NCBI GenBank assembly: GCA_031406155.1
Contig: JANOGW010000051.1
Span: forward strand, 46,905 to 110,904
Origin: JACMNW01 sp031406155
Lineage (GTDB): Bacteria > Pseudomonadota > Alphaproteobacteria > Rhodobacterales > Rhodobacteraceae
DNA: 64,000 nt
Direction of reading: 5' to 3'
Every line of letters begins with the position of its first letter. Position 1 is the first letter of the stretch. The notes below the pieces were generated by a model, which was given only the letters and a program-made list of their open reading frames with translations, did not search any database and was not told the DNA's origin. Below, piece by piece: positions 39,267-47,765 of this stretch. Made by a program: the position numbers and the translations under genes.

Positions 39267-39728
39267 ATGGCGATGGAACTGAGCGACGAAATTCTGATTT
39301 CCGCCCCACGGGACCGGGTTTATGCGGCGCTGAACGATCCGGAGATTTTGCGGCAGTGCATACCGGGATGCGAGGAATTGATCCAGCATTCGCCAACAGA
39401 TCTGGAGGCGAAAGTGGTGCTGAAAATCGGCCCGGTAAAGGCGCGCTTTGGGGGCAAGGTAACGCTGGACACCGCCGATGCACCCGCCGGATTTTCGCTG
39501 CGCGGTGAAGGGTCCGGCGGCGTTGCGGGCTTTGCCAAGGGCGGGGCGAAAGTGACGCTGGAGGATCTTGGGGCTGAGACGATGCTGCGCTACGAAGCCA
39601 GCGCCGATGTGGGCGGCAAGATAGCCCAGCTTGGCAGCCGGTTGATCCTGGGCACCGCAAGAAAGCTGGCGGGGAGTTTCTTTGAGAAATTTGCCGAAGT
39701 GATGACGGTAGAGGAAGGGACGCCATAG
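39267..39728 (+). CDS. coxG: CoxG, SRPBCC-fold CO dehydrogenase accessory subunit (short form)
   Basis: A 153-residue CoxG-domain protein: MELSDEILISAPRDRVYAAL, CIPGCEELI, KARFGGKVTL, GFAKGGAKVTLEDL and GKIAQLGSRLI. CoxG is implicated in membrane attachment of CO dehydrogenase and its coupling to quinone. This copy ends right after the SRPBCC fold (MTVEEGTP) and lacks the C-terminal hydrophobic extension of longer CoxG proteins. The ATG follows AAGGACAAAGAG. Last gene of the operon. Confidence 0.92.
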   Translation: MAMELSDEILISAPRDRVYAALNDPEILRQCIPGCEELIQHSPTDLEAKVVLKIGPVKARFGGKVTLDTADAPAGFSLRGEGSGGVAGFAKGGAKVTLEDLGAETMLRYEASADVGGKIAQLGSRLILGTARKLAGSFFEKFAEVMTVEEGTP

Positions 39729-39881
39729 GCCGGGCACCCATTCGGCGGCATCGTTCTGATACCGGATCGACGTCGCAGTCAGACATACCGACCGCTTGAA
39801 CAGACATTGCAAATGACCCCACGCAACGGCAGGGTATTTGCCGGGGCAGATGGGTAGCCCATTTTCGGGGAACACAGCGTC

Positions 39882-40802
39882 ATGCCGCGCAATCTGAGCC
39901 TGATATTGGCGCTGACGTTGGTCGGGGCGGTTTGGGCGTTGACCTTCCCGCTGACCAAAATAGCCGTGCTAGGCGGCTATCGCAGTTTCGGCATTATCTT
40001 CTGGAGTTCGGTGATTGCGGCCATCATTCTGGGCGCGATCGCCAGGTTGCGGGGCATGGGGCTGCCAATCCACCGGGCCGCTTTGGGCCGCTATCTATTC
40101 GTGGCGTTGGCTGGCACTGTTCTGCCCAGTGCCGCGACCTACACAGCGGCGGAACACCTGCCTGCGGGGGTAATTGCGGTTTGCATGGCGATCATTCCCA
40201 TCGCGACCTTTCCGTTGGCCATCGCCCTCGGGCTGGAGCAGCCAAATCTGCGGCGCTTTTCTGGGCTGCTGCTGGGATTTCTGGGGGTCTTGCTGATCGT
40301 AGTGCCGGACGCCAGCCTTCCCGATCCATCGAAGGCGGTGTTCATCTTATTGGCGCTGCTCTCGGTGCTGTTCTACGCTATCGAAGGCGTGGGGCTTGGC
40401 AAGATCGGGCGTGCGGGGCTGGATCCGGCACAGTTGATTCTGGGTGCGTCTTTGCTGTCGGTGGGGCTGACGCTGGCAATGGCATTGGTCACGGGCACGT
40501 TTATTGTGCCGATGCCTAGATTGGGAGTGGCGGGTATGGCAGTGGTCATGTCCGGGGTGGCCAATGTGGTGGCCTATGTCGGCTATGTCTGGATGATCGG
40601 GCGAGGCGGGGCGGTGTTTGCCGGGCAGGTCAGCTATGTCGTCACTGGGTTCAGCATTGTCTGGTCGATCGTGCTGTTGGGGGAAAGCTACTCGGTTTGG
40701 GTTTGGGGTGCGATGCTGGTGATATTCGCCGGGCTGTTCCTGACCCAGCCACGACAAGCTGCGGTCAGAGTGACCGAGACTGCGAGCGACGCTGCAATTT
40801 AG
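39882..40802 (+). CDS. DMT-superfamily (EamA) transporter
   Basis: A 306-residue membrane protein with ten hydrophobic helices in two EamA repeats. The first repeat includes LVGAVWALTFPLTKIAVLGG and LAGTVLPSAATYTAAEHLPA; the second includes FLGVLLIVVPDASLPDP and VTGFSIVWSIVLLGESY. The drug/metabolite transporter family usually exports amino acids or metabolites; the substrate cannot be told. The GTTTGGGTT..WGAMLVIFAGLFL ending is typical. It lies 153 bp after coxG and is probably a separate unit. Confidence 0.88.
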   Translation: MPRNLSLILALTLVGAVWALTFPLTKIAVLGGYRSFGIIFWSSVIAAIILGAIARLRGMGLPIHRAALGRYLFVALAGTVLPSAATYTAAEHLPAGVIAVCMAIIPIATFPLAIALGLEQPNLRRFSGLLLGFLGVLLIVVPDASLPDPSKAVFILLALLSVLFYAIEGVGLGKIGRAGLDPAQLILGASLLSVGLTLAMALVTGTFIVPMPRLGVAGMAVVMSGVANVVAYVGYVWMIGRGGAVFAGQVSYVVTGFSIVWSIVLLGESYSVWVWGAMLVIFAGLFLTQPRQAAVRVTETASDAAI

Positions 40803-40822
40803 TTTCACTGACTTTGGAGAAA

Positions 40823-40899
40823 TGGTGCACCCGGAGCGATTCGAACGCCCGGCCCTCAGATTCGTAGTCTGATGCTCTATCCAGCTGAGCTACGGGTGC
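40823..40899 (-). tRNA. tRNA-Arg (anticodon ACG)
   Basis: Reading the minus strand from 40899: the acceptor GCACCCG pairs with CGGGTGC, the D arm includes AGCTCAGCTGGATAGAGC, the anticodon stem-loop is CAGACTACGAATCTG with anticodon ACG, and the T loop is TTCGAAT. Discriminator A and an encoded CCA end at 40823. The inosine-modified ACG reads CGU/CGC/CGA. All invariant positions are normal. Confidence 0.97.
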
Positions 40900-40994
40900 A
40901 CGGTGTTCGAGGTTTTAGGGGGCCGGGCTGGGGTTTGCAAGGGTGAATGATAGGTGTTGCTGGGGAAAGTCGGTGCGGGGCGGTGTCGGGTGAT

Positions 40995-42410
40995 CTAGTG
41001 GGTCGCTGACGGGTCGCGCTGTTTGGGCAGGCGGATCATGAACTTGGTGCCGGTCTTGTCCGAGCGTGCCAGATCCAGCTTGCCGCCATGGCCGCGCACC
41101 AGTTCCGATGCGATAGCAAGGCCAAGGCCGGTGCCGCCTTTGCGGATACCCCCCTGAAACGCGCTGAACAGGTGCTCGCGCGCACGTGCCGGCAGACCGG
41201 GGCCGGTATCGTCCACCCCGATCCACCAATCCAGATCATCCTCGCCGCCCGACACTTCGATGGTGCCGGGCTGGTTTGTGGCCTCGATCGCCTGACGGGC
41301 ATTGCGGATCAGGTTGGTCAGCACGCGGTGCAGTTGTTCACGGTCGGCATGAATGGACAGGGTTGAAGGGATATCGACAAGGCAGGTCACACGCGAGGCA
41401 TCGGTGAAGCCCTCGCCGTCTACCACGTCATCGACCAGCGCCTTCAAGGCAAAGCGTTTCAGTGTGGGGGGGGGTTCTTCGGCCTTGCCAAAGGCGAGTG
41501 TCGCTTCGCACAGGCTGACCGCACGGCTGATCGAGTTCACCAGTTTGGGGGCGGAACGGGCAACGGCAGGGTCGGCGCTACCCTCGATCCGGTCGGCAAA
41601 AAGTTGTGCTGTGGTCAGGATATTGCGCAGATCGTGGCTGATCTTGGCCACGGCGGACCCAAGTTGCGCCAGCCGTTCGCGTTGGCGAAGGGCCGTGGTC
41701 AGTTGAGTCTGCATGGCTTGCAGGGCTTCTTCGGCAACCAGCAATTCCTCGACATTGGCAGAGGGAACAATCACGCGGCGCATATCTTCGGGGGCTTCGG
41801 CATAGGCCTGCATGTGGCGCACGACACGGCTGATCGGCAGCACCATCAGGCGCCGCACGGACAGGAACAAAAGCACCGCCGTCACCGCCGATATAAGCGC
41901 AGACAAGATCAGAATGCGAAGGCCATATTCCAGCATTGCACGGCGCAATGGCATAGTCTTCATGGTGACTTCGATCAACTCGCCGGCATCCTGCACCGGG
42001 TGGCCGATCACCCTGATCATGCGGTTTGTCGGGTCAACCAGCACGGCTACGGCATCCCTGATCAACTGCATCGGGCCCGCCATCCGCAGATCATAAGTCA
42101 GTTCGACCGGCTGCGGCATCGGCGCGGCCAGAACAAGCTGGCGGATGTCGTCGCGGCGAAGAACGACGTTGAACACCTCGGCGTTCTTTAGCAGCTCTGC
42201 CTCCAGTTCCGGCATGATGATACCGTCGGTCGCCAGCAGCGCCAGCGATGCAATCTGCGCTTTTTCCAGCCGTAACAGCAGGTAATCGGCACGAAACCGC
42301 GCGATCGAAGGCAAGAAGATCAGGACTTCGGCCAACATGACGAAGGCCACGGTCAGCAGCAAAAACCGCCCCGAGAGGGTGTTCAGAAAACGTCCCCGCC
42401 TGCCCTTCAC
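40995..42410 (-). CDS. Membrane sensor histidine kinase
   Basis: A 471-residue kinase. Two membrane helices (residues ~15-38 and ~163-185) flank a periplasmic sensing region of about 120 residues. A HAMP-like segment follows, then the phospho-acceptor helix AVAKISHDLRNILTTAQL, and the ATPase domain with NLIRNARQAI (N box), DDTGPGLP (G1) and GIRKGGTGLGLAIASELV (G2). The start is a GTG at 42410 preceded by GGAAGG. No response-regulator gene is adjacent. It begins 46 bp after the oxidoreductase gene on the same strand, so it may be cotranscribed. Confidence 0.9.
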   Translation of the reverse strand: MKGRRGRFLNTLSGRFLLLTVAFVMLAEVLIFLPSIARFRADYLLLRLEKAQIASLALLATDGIIMPELEAELLKNAEVFNVVLRRDDIRQLVLAAPMPQPVELTYDLRMAGPMQLIRDAVAVLVDPTNRMIRVIGHPVQDAGELIEVTMKTMPLRRAMLEYGLRILILSALISAVTAVLLFLSVRRLMVLPISRVVRHMQAYAEAPEDMRRVIVPSANVEELLVAEEALQAMQTQLTTALRQRERLAQLGSAVAKISHDLRNILTTAQLFADRIEGSADPAVARSAPKLVNSISRAVSLCEATLAFGKAEEPPPTLKRFALKALVDDVVDGEGFTDASRVTCLVDIPSTLSIHADREQLHRVLTNLIRNARQAIEATNQPGTIEVSGGEDDLDWWIGVDDTGPGLPARAREHLFSAFQGGIRKGGTGLGLAIASELVRGHGGKLDLARSDKTGTKFMIRLPKQRDPSATH

Positions 42411-42456
42411 CTATGCACGCACCTTCCAAAAAGGGTTTAGTCGAGCGGTCCCGCCT

Positions 42457-43905
42457 TCAGGGAAGACACCGCTGAACAAACCTGACAACACGTTTGACTA
42501 TAGGATTAGCAAAGAGCTTGGGGGAAAAATAGGCTCCTGCCGCGCGTTTGGAAATTTCGCCCAGCGTCGGATAGGGTGCGACCATCCCGGCAATCGCGGA
42601 CATCTTGAGGTTAGCAGACAAGGCCAGCGCCCAAAGGCCGATCAACTCGCCTGCCTGCGGCCCGACGATCGAAGCCCCGATAGGGCGGCCCTTCAGGACC
42701 ATGACCTTGATCAGGCCCCGGGTGTCAGACATCGTCTGGGCGCGGTCATTGTGCGAAAAGGCGATGCGGCTGACGGTGACTGCATCGCCATGGGCAGCAA
42801 CGGCCTGCGCCTCGGTCAGGCCGACCTGGGCAAGTTCGGGGTCGCAATAGGTGACCCACGGGATATGGGCGGTCTTGGCGCGTGACGGCAGACTGAACAG
42901 GATGGCGCGGATGACGACACCAGCATGATAGCCTGCGACATGGGTGAATTGCAGGCCACCCGCAGCATCACCAATGGCATAGATACGCCGGTTGGTGCTG
43001 CGCAGATCGGACCCCACTGTCACGCCTTTGGCAGTGTGGGCGACGTCGGCGACAGCCAGGTTCAGGTCATCAAGCGCCACTTTGCGCCCAACGGCAAGCA
43101 ACAGATGCGATCCATTGATGGTGCGACCATCGGCCAGCGTAACCGCAATGGCGTCGGGCGTGCCCGCAACAACGTCGGGCGTACCCGCAACCGAAGACAC
43201 AGGCGATTGCTCGATGATTGCGACCCCTTCGGCGCGCAGCGCGTCCAGCACGACGGCCACCAGTTCCGGATCGTCCTTGCTCATAGCATTTGCGCCTTCG
43301 ATCACCGTGACCTCGCAGCCAAGGCGGCGGTGCGCCTGTGCCATCTCAATGCCGATAGGACCGCCTCCGATGATGATCAGGTGGCTGGGTTTGTCGCGCA
43401 GCGCAAAGATCGTCTCGTTGGTAAGATAGGGCACCGTCTCGATACCCGGAATGGCGGGCACCAACGGCCGCGATCCGGTGGCGATCACAAATCGGCGGGC
43501 GCGGATTATTTGGTCGCCGGCTTGCAGTTCGGTCTTTGACACAAAGCTGGCGTAGGCGCGGATGACGTGGACCCCAAGGGCTTCGAACCGCTGCTGGCTA
43601 TCCAGCGGAGCAATGGCGGCGATGGTGCGCGCGACGTGATCCTTGACCGCGCCAAAATTGACCCGCGGCTCTGTCGGGGCGATGCCGAAAGGCGCGCCCG
43701 TGGTCATTGCATGGGCGTGTTTGGCCGCAGCGATCAAGGCCTTGGACGGCACGCAGCCGGCATTCAGGCAGTCGCCGCCCATTTCGCCGCCTTCAACCAG
43801 CACCACGCGCGCGCCCATCTGGACGGCACCGGCGGCAAGCGACAGGCCAGCCGATCCTGCACCTATGATGCAAATGTCGGTGGTGATAGCGGCGGAGGCG
43901 CGCAT
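42457..43905 (-). CDS. Mercuric reductase-like FAD pyridine nucleotide-disulfide oxidoreductase
   Basis: A 482-residue two-dinucleotide-binding flavoprotein. FAD motif ICIIGAGSAGLSLAAG, redox-active disulfide GGDCLNAGCVPSKAL near residue 43, NAD(P) motif LIIIGGGPIGIEMAQAHRRL near 174, and YAIGDAAGGLQFTH near 314. The C-terminal motif is VAPYPTLGE, where lipoamide dehydrogenases have H-x-H-P-T-L-S-E, so the usual catalytic His is absent. A six-residue repeat (VAGTPD twice) sits near residue 240. It is paired with a TVP38 membrane protein, a common arrangement. True mercury reduction is unlikely, as there is no mer operon. Confidence 0.85.
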   Translation of the reverse strand: MRASAAITTDICIIGAGSAGLSLAAGAVQMGARVVLVEGGEMGGDCLNAGCVPSKALIAAAKHAHAMTTGAPFGIAPTEPRVNFGAVKDHVARTIAAIAPLDSQQRFEALGVHVIRAYASFVSKTELQAGDQIIRARRFVIATGSRPLVPAIPGIETVPYLTNETIFALRDKPSHLIIIGGGPIGIEMAQAHRRLGCEVTVIEGANAMSKDDPELVAVVLDALRAEGVAIIEQSPVSSVAGTPDVVAGTPDAIAVTLADGRTINGSHLLLAVGRKVALDDLNLAVADVAHTAKGVTVGSDLRSTNRRIYAIGDAAGGLQFTHVAGYHAGVVIRAILFSLPSRAKTAHIPWVTYCDPELAQVGLTEAQAVAAHGDAVTVSRIAFSHNDRAQTMSDTRGLIKVMVLKGRPIGASIVGPQAGELIGLWALALSANLKMSAIAGMVAPYPTLGEISKRAAGAYFSPKLFANPIVKRVVRFVQRCLP

Positions 43906-43907
43906 GA

Positions 43908-44636
43908 CTAGGGGGCTTTCTTGCGTACGGATCTGATCACCACCGGCAGGGCCAGCAACGCCACCAGGCCCAGCATTGGCAGCCAGATGCGGGGCGACGA
44001 CAGAAGGGACATGTCGGGCTGTTCACCGCGCGCGAAAACCTCGCCCAGACCAGCCCCGATGGATGTGATGATAAGACCTGCCGGAATGATGCCAAGAAAC
44101 GTGGTTATGACGAAACGGTCGGCGCGCACGCCGACAAAAGCCGGGATCAGGTTTGCCACAAAGAACGGCACGGCAGGAAGAAGGCGCATGATCAACAGCG
44201 ATGTCCATTCGTTGTCCTGCAATGCGGCTTGCAAACGCGCGGCCGGACCGCCACGTTCCGCTATTCGCTGGGCAAACCTTGTGCCAAAGCCATGCTTTGC
44301 AGCCAAAAAGATCAGCGTGGCACCGGTCGTCGCGGCGACGACGTTGAAAAATACGCCCGGAAATGTGCCAAACAGAAACCCCCCGGTGAGCGACGCAATC
44401 GTTGCGCCCGGCAAGCTGAGCGCCACAATCGCGACGTAGATCACGATGAAGGTCAGCATTGCCATCATGTAATTCTGATCACGAAAGGCGATCAGAGCGT
44501 CACGGTTCCGGGCAAGGGCCTCAAAGCTGAGATGATCGCGAAGGGTAATAGCGCCGACAACCGTCCCCAGCATGAGCGCCACGAACACCAGCTTTGCGGC
44601 ATATCCATTGGCGACGTGATCTGAATTCGATTGCAC
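43908..44636 (-). CDS. TVP38/TMEM64 family membrane protein
   Basis: A 242-residue inner-membrane protein of the SNARE-associated/DedA-related superfamily. The core includes SLPGATIASLTGGFLFGTF, then FLAAKHGFGTRFA, LLIMRLLPAVPFFVANLIPA and FLGIIPAGLIITSIGAGLG. The GTG at 44636 gives the usual family length; the frame stays open upstream to 44798, and an ATG at 44723 is another possibility. It is 2 bp upstream of the oxidoreductase gene, so the two form an operon and may act together in membrane redox or lipid handling. Confidence 0.85.
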   Translation of the reverse strand: MQSNSDHVANGYAAKLVFVALMLGTVVGAITLRDHLSFEALARNRDALIAFRDQNYMMAMLTFIVIYVAIVALSLPGATIASLTGGFLFGTFPGVFFNVVAATTGATLIFLAAKHGFGTRFAQRIAERGGPAARLQAALQDNEWTSLLIMRLLPAVPFFVANLIPAFVGVRADRFVITTFLGIIPAGLIITSIGAGLGEVFARGEQPDMSLLSSPRIWLPMLGLVALLALPVVIRSVRKKAP

Positions 44637-44862
44637 CTGCCACCAAGCCCTTCTGTCAGTTGGCCGGTCACTCAGCCACGCGGGGCAGAATGAGACAATC
44701 GCATCTTTTGCGAAAGGGGGCATCACGGCTGGTTGATCTTTGGTGACCGAATTGCCGCGAATGTTTCGCGGGATCGGTCGAGCGGTGGTTCTGGACATTG
44801 AAATTCATCCCCCCGACGGGTGCTCAGCCGCGAATTGTTGCAAAAATCCCTGTTACTGCGAA
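44637..44862. other. Divergent intergenic region before rpmH
   Basis: Spacer between the TVP38 gene and the rpmH promoter. Apart from a possible N-terminal extension of TVP38 on the minus strand (to 44798), I see no gene or repeat. The rpmH promoter lies at its right edge. Confidence 0.4.
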
Positions 44863-44891
44863 TTGACTTCGTCCGGGCCTACCCCTAAAGA
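44863..44891 (+). promoter_or_regulatory. Predicted sigma-70 promoter of rpmH
   Basis: TTGACT (44863-44868), 17-bp spacer, TAAAGA (44886-44891). Transcription would begin near 44898, giving a leader of about 60 nt. Strong -35 and ideal spacing suit the high expression of rpmH. Confidence 0.65.
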
Positions 44892-44959
44892 CCGGGCTTC
44901 GCATAAAAGTGGCGCTCTCGAATCTGTCGGGTTGGCGCCCCGTCTGATGGAGTTCCGCA

Positions 44960-45094
44960 ATGAAGCGCACATTTCAACCCTCGAACCTGGTCCGCGCACG
45001 CCGGCATGGCTTTCGTGCTCGCATGGCCACCAAAGGTGGACGTCTGGTGCTGACTGCACGTCGCGCGAAGGGCCGCAAGAAACTTTCTGCCTGA
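44960..45094 (+). CDS. rpmH: 50S ribosomal protein L34
   Basis: A 44-residue protein with the universal L34 sequence pattern: MKRTFQPSNLVRARRHGFRA, then RMATKGGRLVLTARRAKGRK and KLSA. It is a short but unmistakable ribosomal protein, and it is followed by rnpA and yidD as in nearly all bacteria. The first residues, MKRTFQPS, fix the start at 44960. Confidence 0.97.
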   Translation: MKRTFQPSNLVRARRHGFRARMATKGGRLVLTARRAKGRKKLSA

Positions 45095-45121
45095 TATCAT
45101 CTGGCCCATTTCGGGCCAATC

Positions 45122-45565
45122 ATGCGGATGTGCGACATGAGACCGCCGGAGGCACAGGGAACAGGCAGCAACGCCGGGGCCCAGACGCCCCCGGCGGTTT
45201 CTGTTTGTGCCGTGCCTGGTGGAATCTCGGTTCTGAAAGTACGGGCGGACTTTCTGAAAGCGGCGCAGGCGCGCAGGTATGGTGCGGGCGGATTCCTATT
45301 GCAAGCGCGGCTTCGGGGCGATGACAGCCCCGGCATTCGGGTGGGCTTTACCGCATCAAAAAAAATCGGCAATGCGGTGCTGCGCAATCGCGCCAAACGG
45401 CGAATGCGCGAGATTGCCCGCAAGCTGCTGCCATTGCAGGGCGTACCGGGGTGGGATTACGTGCTTGTCGCGCGTCCCGGCATGACGGTAGCACGCGAAT
45501 TTGCCGAATTGCTGGCAGATATGGAAACTGCGTTGCGCGCGATTCACAAGACGGCCAGGCCATGA
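45122..45565 (+). CDS. rnpA: Ribonuclease P protein component
   Basis: A 147-residue basic protein that assists RNase P RNA in tRNA 5' maturation. The RNR motif region is IRVGFTASKKIGNAVLRNRA, then KRRMREIARKLLP, and the end is DYVLVARPGMTVAREFAEL. The N-terminus is extended by about 35 residues (PPEAQGTGSNAGAQTPP) relative to the shortest family members; an internal ATG at 45137 is an alternative start. It lies 27 bp after rpmH and overlaps yidD by ATGA. Confidence 0.93.
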   Translation: MRMCDMRPPEAQGTGSNAGAQTPPAVSVCAVPGGISVLKVRADFLKAAQARRYGAGGFLLQARLRGDDSPGIRVGFTASKKIGNAVLRNRAKRRMREIARKLLPLQGVPGWDYVLVARPGMTVAREFAELLADMETALRAIHKTARP

Positions 45566-45783
45566 CGCCGCTTGCGCATCTTGTGGCCTTGCCAGTGCGG
45601 GCTTACCGCTTGGTGTTAAGCCCCTGGGTTGGCCATGGCTGCCGGTTTCAGCCGACATGCAGCGCCTACGCGCTGCAGGCGCTGGAAAAGCACGGCGGCC
45701 TAAAGGGCGGTTATCTGATGGTGCACCGCATTTGCCGGTGCCATCCATGGGGCGGATCGGGCATCGACAATGTGCCGGACTGA
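45562..45783 (+). CDS. yidD: Membrane protein insertion efficiency factor YidD
   Basis: A 73-residue protein: VRAYRLVLSPWVGHGCRFQP, then TCSAYALQALEKHGGLKGGY and RICRCHPWGGSGIDNVP. The conserved cysteines and GxxRFxPTCSxYA are diagnostic. It acts at the inner membrane near YidC. The start at 45562 overlaps the rnpA stop; longer upstream frames are rnpA out of frame. Confidence 0.95.
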   Translation: MTPLAHLVALPVRAYRLVLSPWVGHGCRFQPTCSAYALQALEKHGGLKGGYLMVHRICRCHPWGGSGIDNVPD

Positions 45784-46067
45784 CCAGTGCGGTTCCTGCA
45801 TCCGATGCCAGAAACCGGACAGTCCGTGACCAAGGCAGACTGAGGCCTGCAGCACCGCACCCGGGGTTGCGGACGCCCGTGCGATTGCCGCTTTGCAGAT
45901 ATGTGGTGACCCGCTGCCAGCAAAGGATCGCGATGCAATCGGTGCGAAATTGATGCAAATCCTATGCAACTTGAGCGGGTCAATTAACGAAGCAGTTAAC
46001 CCGAATGCCTACCCTGACGGCTTGCAATAGGCCACTGGCCGCAGGTTGGATTAAGGGGTTGGCAGGG

Positions 46068-47615
46068 ATGATGACGCAGTTCAAGGGCCGGGTAGTCACC
46101 GCATTGATGGCGGTTGCCGCGATGTTCCGGCGACCGGAGTTGATGGTGTTCCTGCCTGCGGTGACATTGGCCGCGTTCTGGTTCGGCGGCGAAGGGTCAC
46201 TGATCCTGATGGCGTTCGCGGCCCCGTTGATCTTTACCGTCGCCGGCGCGTTCCGCTTCAAACTGCCGATCCATGCGCCTGCGCCGGATGGGTTTAGCGG
46301 TCTTGCCCTGCGTCCGCAGGTGATCGGCATGCTGGATACCGCTTTGCGCGATGGTGCTGCCGGTGGCAAAATGACCGGCTGTCTGGTGGTGCAGTTCGAT
46401 GAGGCGAGCCTGATCCTTGAACGGCATGGACGGGCAGCACAGGCTGAACTGCTGATGCGGTCTGCCGAACGCATCTGTTCGGCCCTGCGCGGCGGAGACA
46501 CTGTGGCCCGGCTGGAAGGCGGCGGTTTTGCCATCGCTCTGGCACCGGTGCGCTGGCTTGACCTTGAGGCGATGGTGCAACTGGCGACACGAATGCAGGC
46601 GGCACTGGCCGATCCTGTCAGTCTGGATGCGGCGCGCCTTTATGTGACTGCGTCTATCGGGTTTTGTCTCGGCGCGCGTGCCCCTGATGGCACCGGTGCG
46701 TCACTGCTCGATGCCGCCCAACTGGCCGCGGACGAAGCCCTGCGCCATGGGCCAAGCAGCATCCGCGCCTTCGCGCCCGGCATGGCGCGCAAACGCGCCG
46801 ACCGCGATGCCTTTCGCGACGTTCTGGAAATGGCATTGGATGAGGGCCAGATCAGGCCGCATTTCCAGCCGCAGATATCCACTGATACCGGAGCAATCTC
46901 GGGGTTCGAGGCTTTGGCGCGCTGGCACCACCCCGAACGTGGCCTGATCATGCCAGCGGAATTCCTGCCCGCGATAGACGAGGCGGGCCTGACCGAACGC
47001 CTGGGCGAGGTGATCTTGTTTCACGCGCTGACCGCCCTTGTGCGGTGGGACAAGGCCGGGCTGCGCGTCCCGACTGTGGGGGTGAACTTCAGCGCCCCGG
47101 AACTGCGCAACCCGCGGCTGGCCGAAAAGCTGAAATGGGAACTGGACCGGTTCGCCCTTTTGCCCGAACGGCTGTCGGTCGAGATTCTGGAAACCGTGGT
47201 CGCGAATACCGACAATGACGTGATCGTGCACAACATCGCGGCGCTGTCGCGGCTGGGCTGCGGCATCGATCTGGATGATTTCGACACCGGTCATGCGTCG
47301 ATCACCAGCATCCGGCGCTTTGCCGTGCGACGCATCAAGATCGACCGCAGCTTCGTGACGAAGGTGGACGACGACCGCGAACAGCAAAAAGTGGTGTCGG
47401 CGGTGCTGTCACTGGCCGAAAGACTTGGGCTTGAGACGTTGGCGGAAGGGGTGGAAACGCAAGCCGAACTGTCGATGCTGGGGCAACTTGGCTGTGGCCA
47501 TGTGCAGGGCTATGGCATTGCGCGCCCGATGCCGTTCGAGGAAACCGCCGACTGGATCGCCCGCCATCGGGCCAAGGTTGTTGCAGCCCCAAGGATCGGC
47601 CACAAGGCCAGATAG
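46068..47615 (+). CDS. Membrane-anchored EAL phosphodiesterase with degenerate GGDEF domain
   Basis: A 515-residue protein. Two hydrophobic helices at the N-terminus, then a GGDEF-fold domain whose active-site loop reads RLEGGGFAIAL instead of GG(D/E)EF, so cyclase activity is probably lost. The EAL domain is complete: HFQPQISTDTGAISGFEALA, then NFSAPELRNP, EILETVV, DLDDFDTGHASI and AEGVETQAEL. It is expected to degrade cyclic di-GMP. It is inserted between yidD and yidC, which are usually adjacent. The start at 46068 follows AAGGGGTTGGCAGGG. Confidence 0.9.
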   Translation: MMTQFKGRVVTALMAVAAMFRRPELMVFLPAVTLAAFWFGGEGSLILMAFAAPLIFTVAGAFRFKLPIHAPAPDGFSGLALRPQVIGMLDTALRDGAAGGKMTGCLVVQFDEASLILERHGRAAQAELLMRSAERICSALRGGDTVARLEGGGFAIALAPVRWLDLEAMVQLATRMQAALADPVSLDAARLYVTASIGFCLGARAPDGTGASLLDAAQLAADEALRHGPSSIRAFAPGMARKRADRDAFRDVLEMALDEGQIRPHFQPQISTDTGAISGFEALARWHHPERGLIMPAEFLPAIDEAGLTERLGEVILFHALTALVRWDKAGLRVPTVGVNFSAPELRNPRLAEKLKWELDRFALLPERLSVEILETVVANTDNDVIVHNIAALSRLGCGIDLDDFDTGHASITSIRRFAVRRIKIDRSFVTKVDDDREQQKVVSAVLSLAERLGLETLAEGVETQAELSMLGQLGCGHVQGYGIARPMPFEETADWIARHRAKVVAAPRIGHKAR

Positions 47616-47765
47616 GTGGCGCTCAGGCGTGATTTGCGATGCGGGCAAGAAAACTGGGCAGCAAACCGGACCACGCGGCGGTCGCTGCGGGGAAAACCGC
47701 TTGACCTTTGCTCCCCCCTATCGTTGAACCACCACTTATTCTGAACAGCAATGGTGGCGGTCCCG

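Noticed and set aside
42457..43905. Mercury resistance (merA)
   Set aside because: No merR, merT, merP or N-terminal heavy-metal domain, and the C-terminal motif differs. The general disulfide oxidoreductase call is safer.
45501..45953. Plus-strand frame of 150 codons overlapping rnpA and yidD
   Set aside because: Shifted frame of two certain genes, with no independent support.
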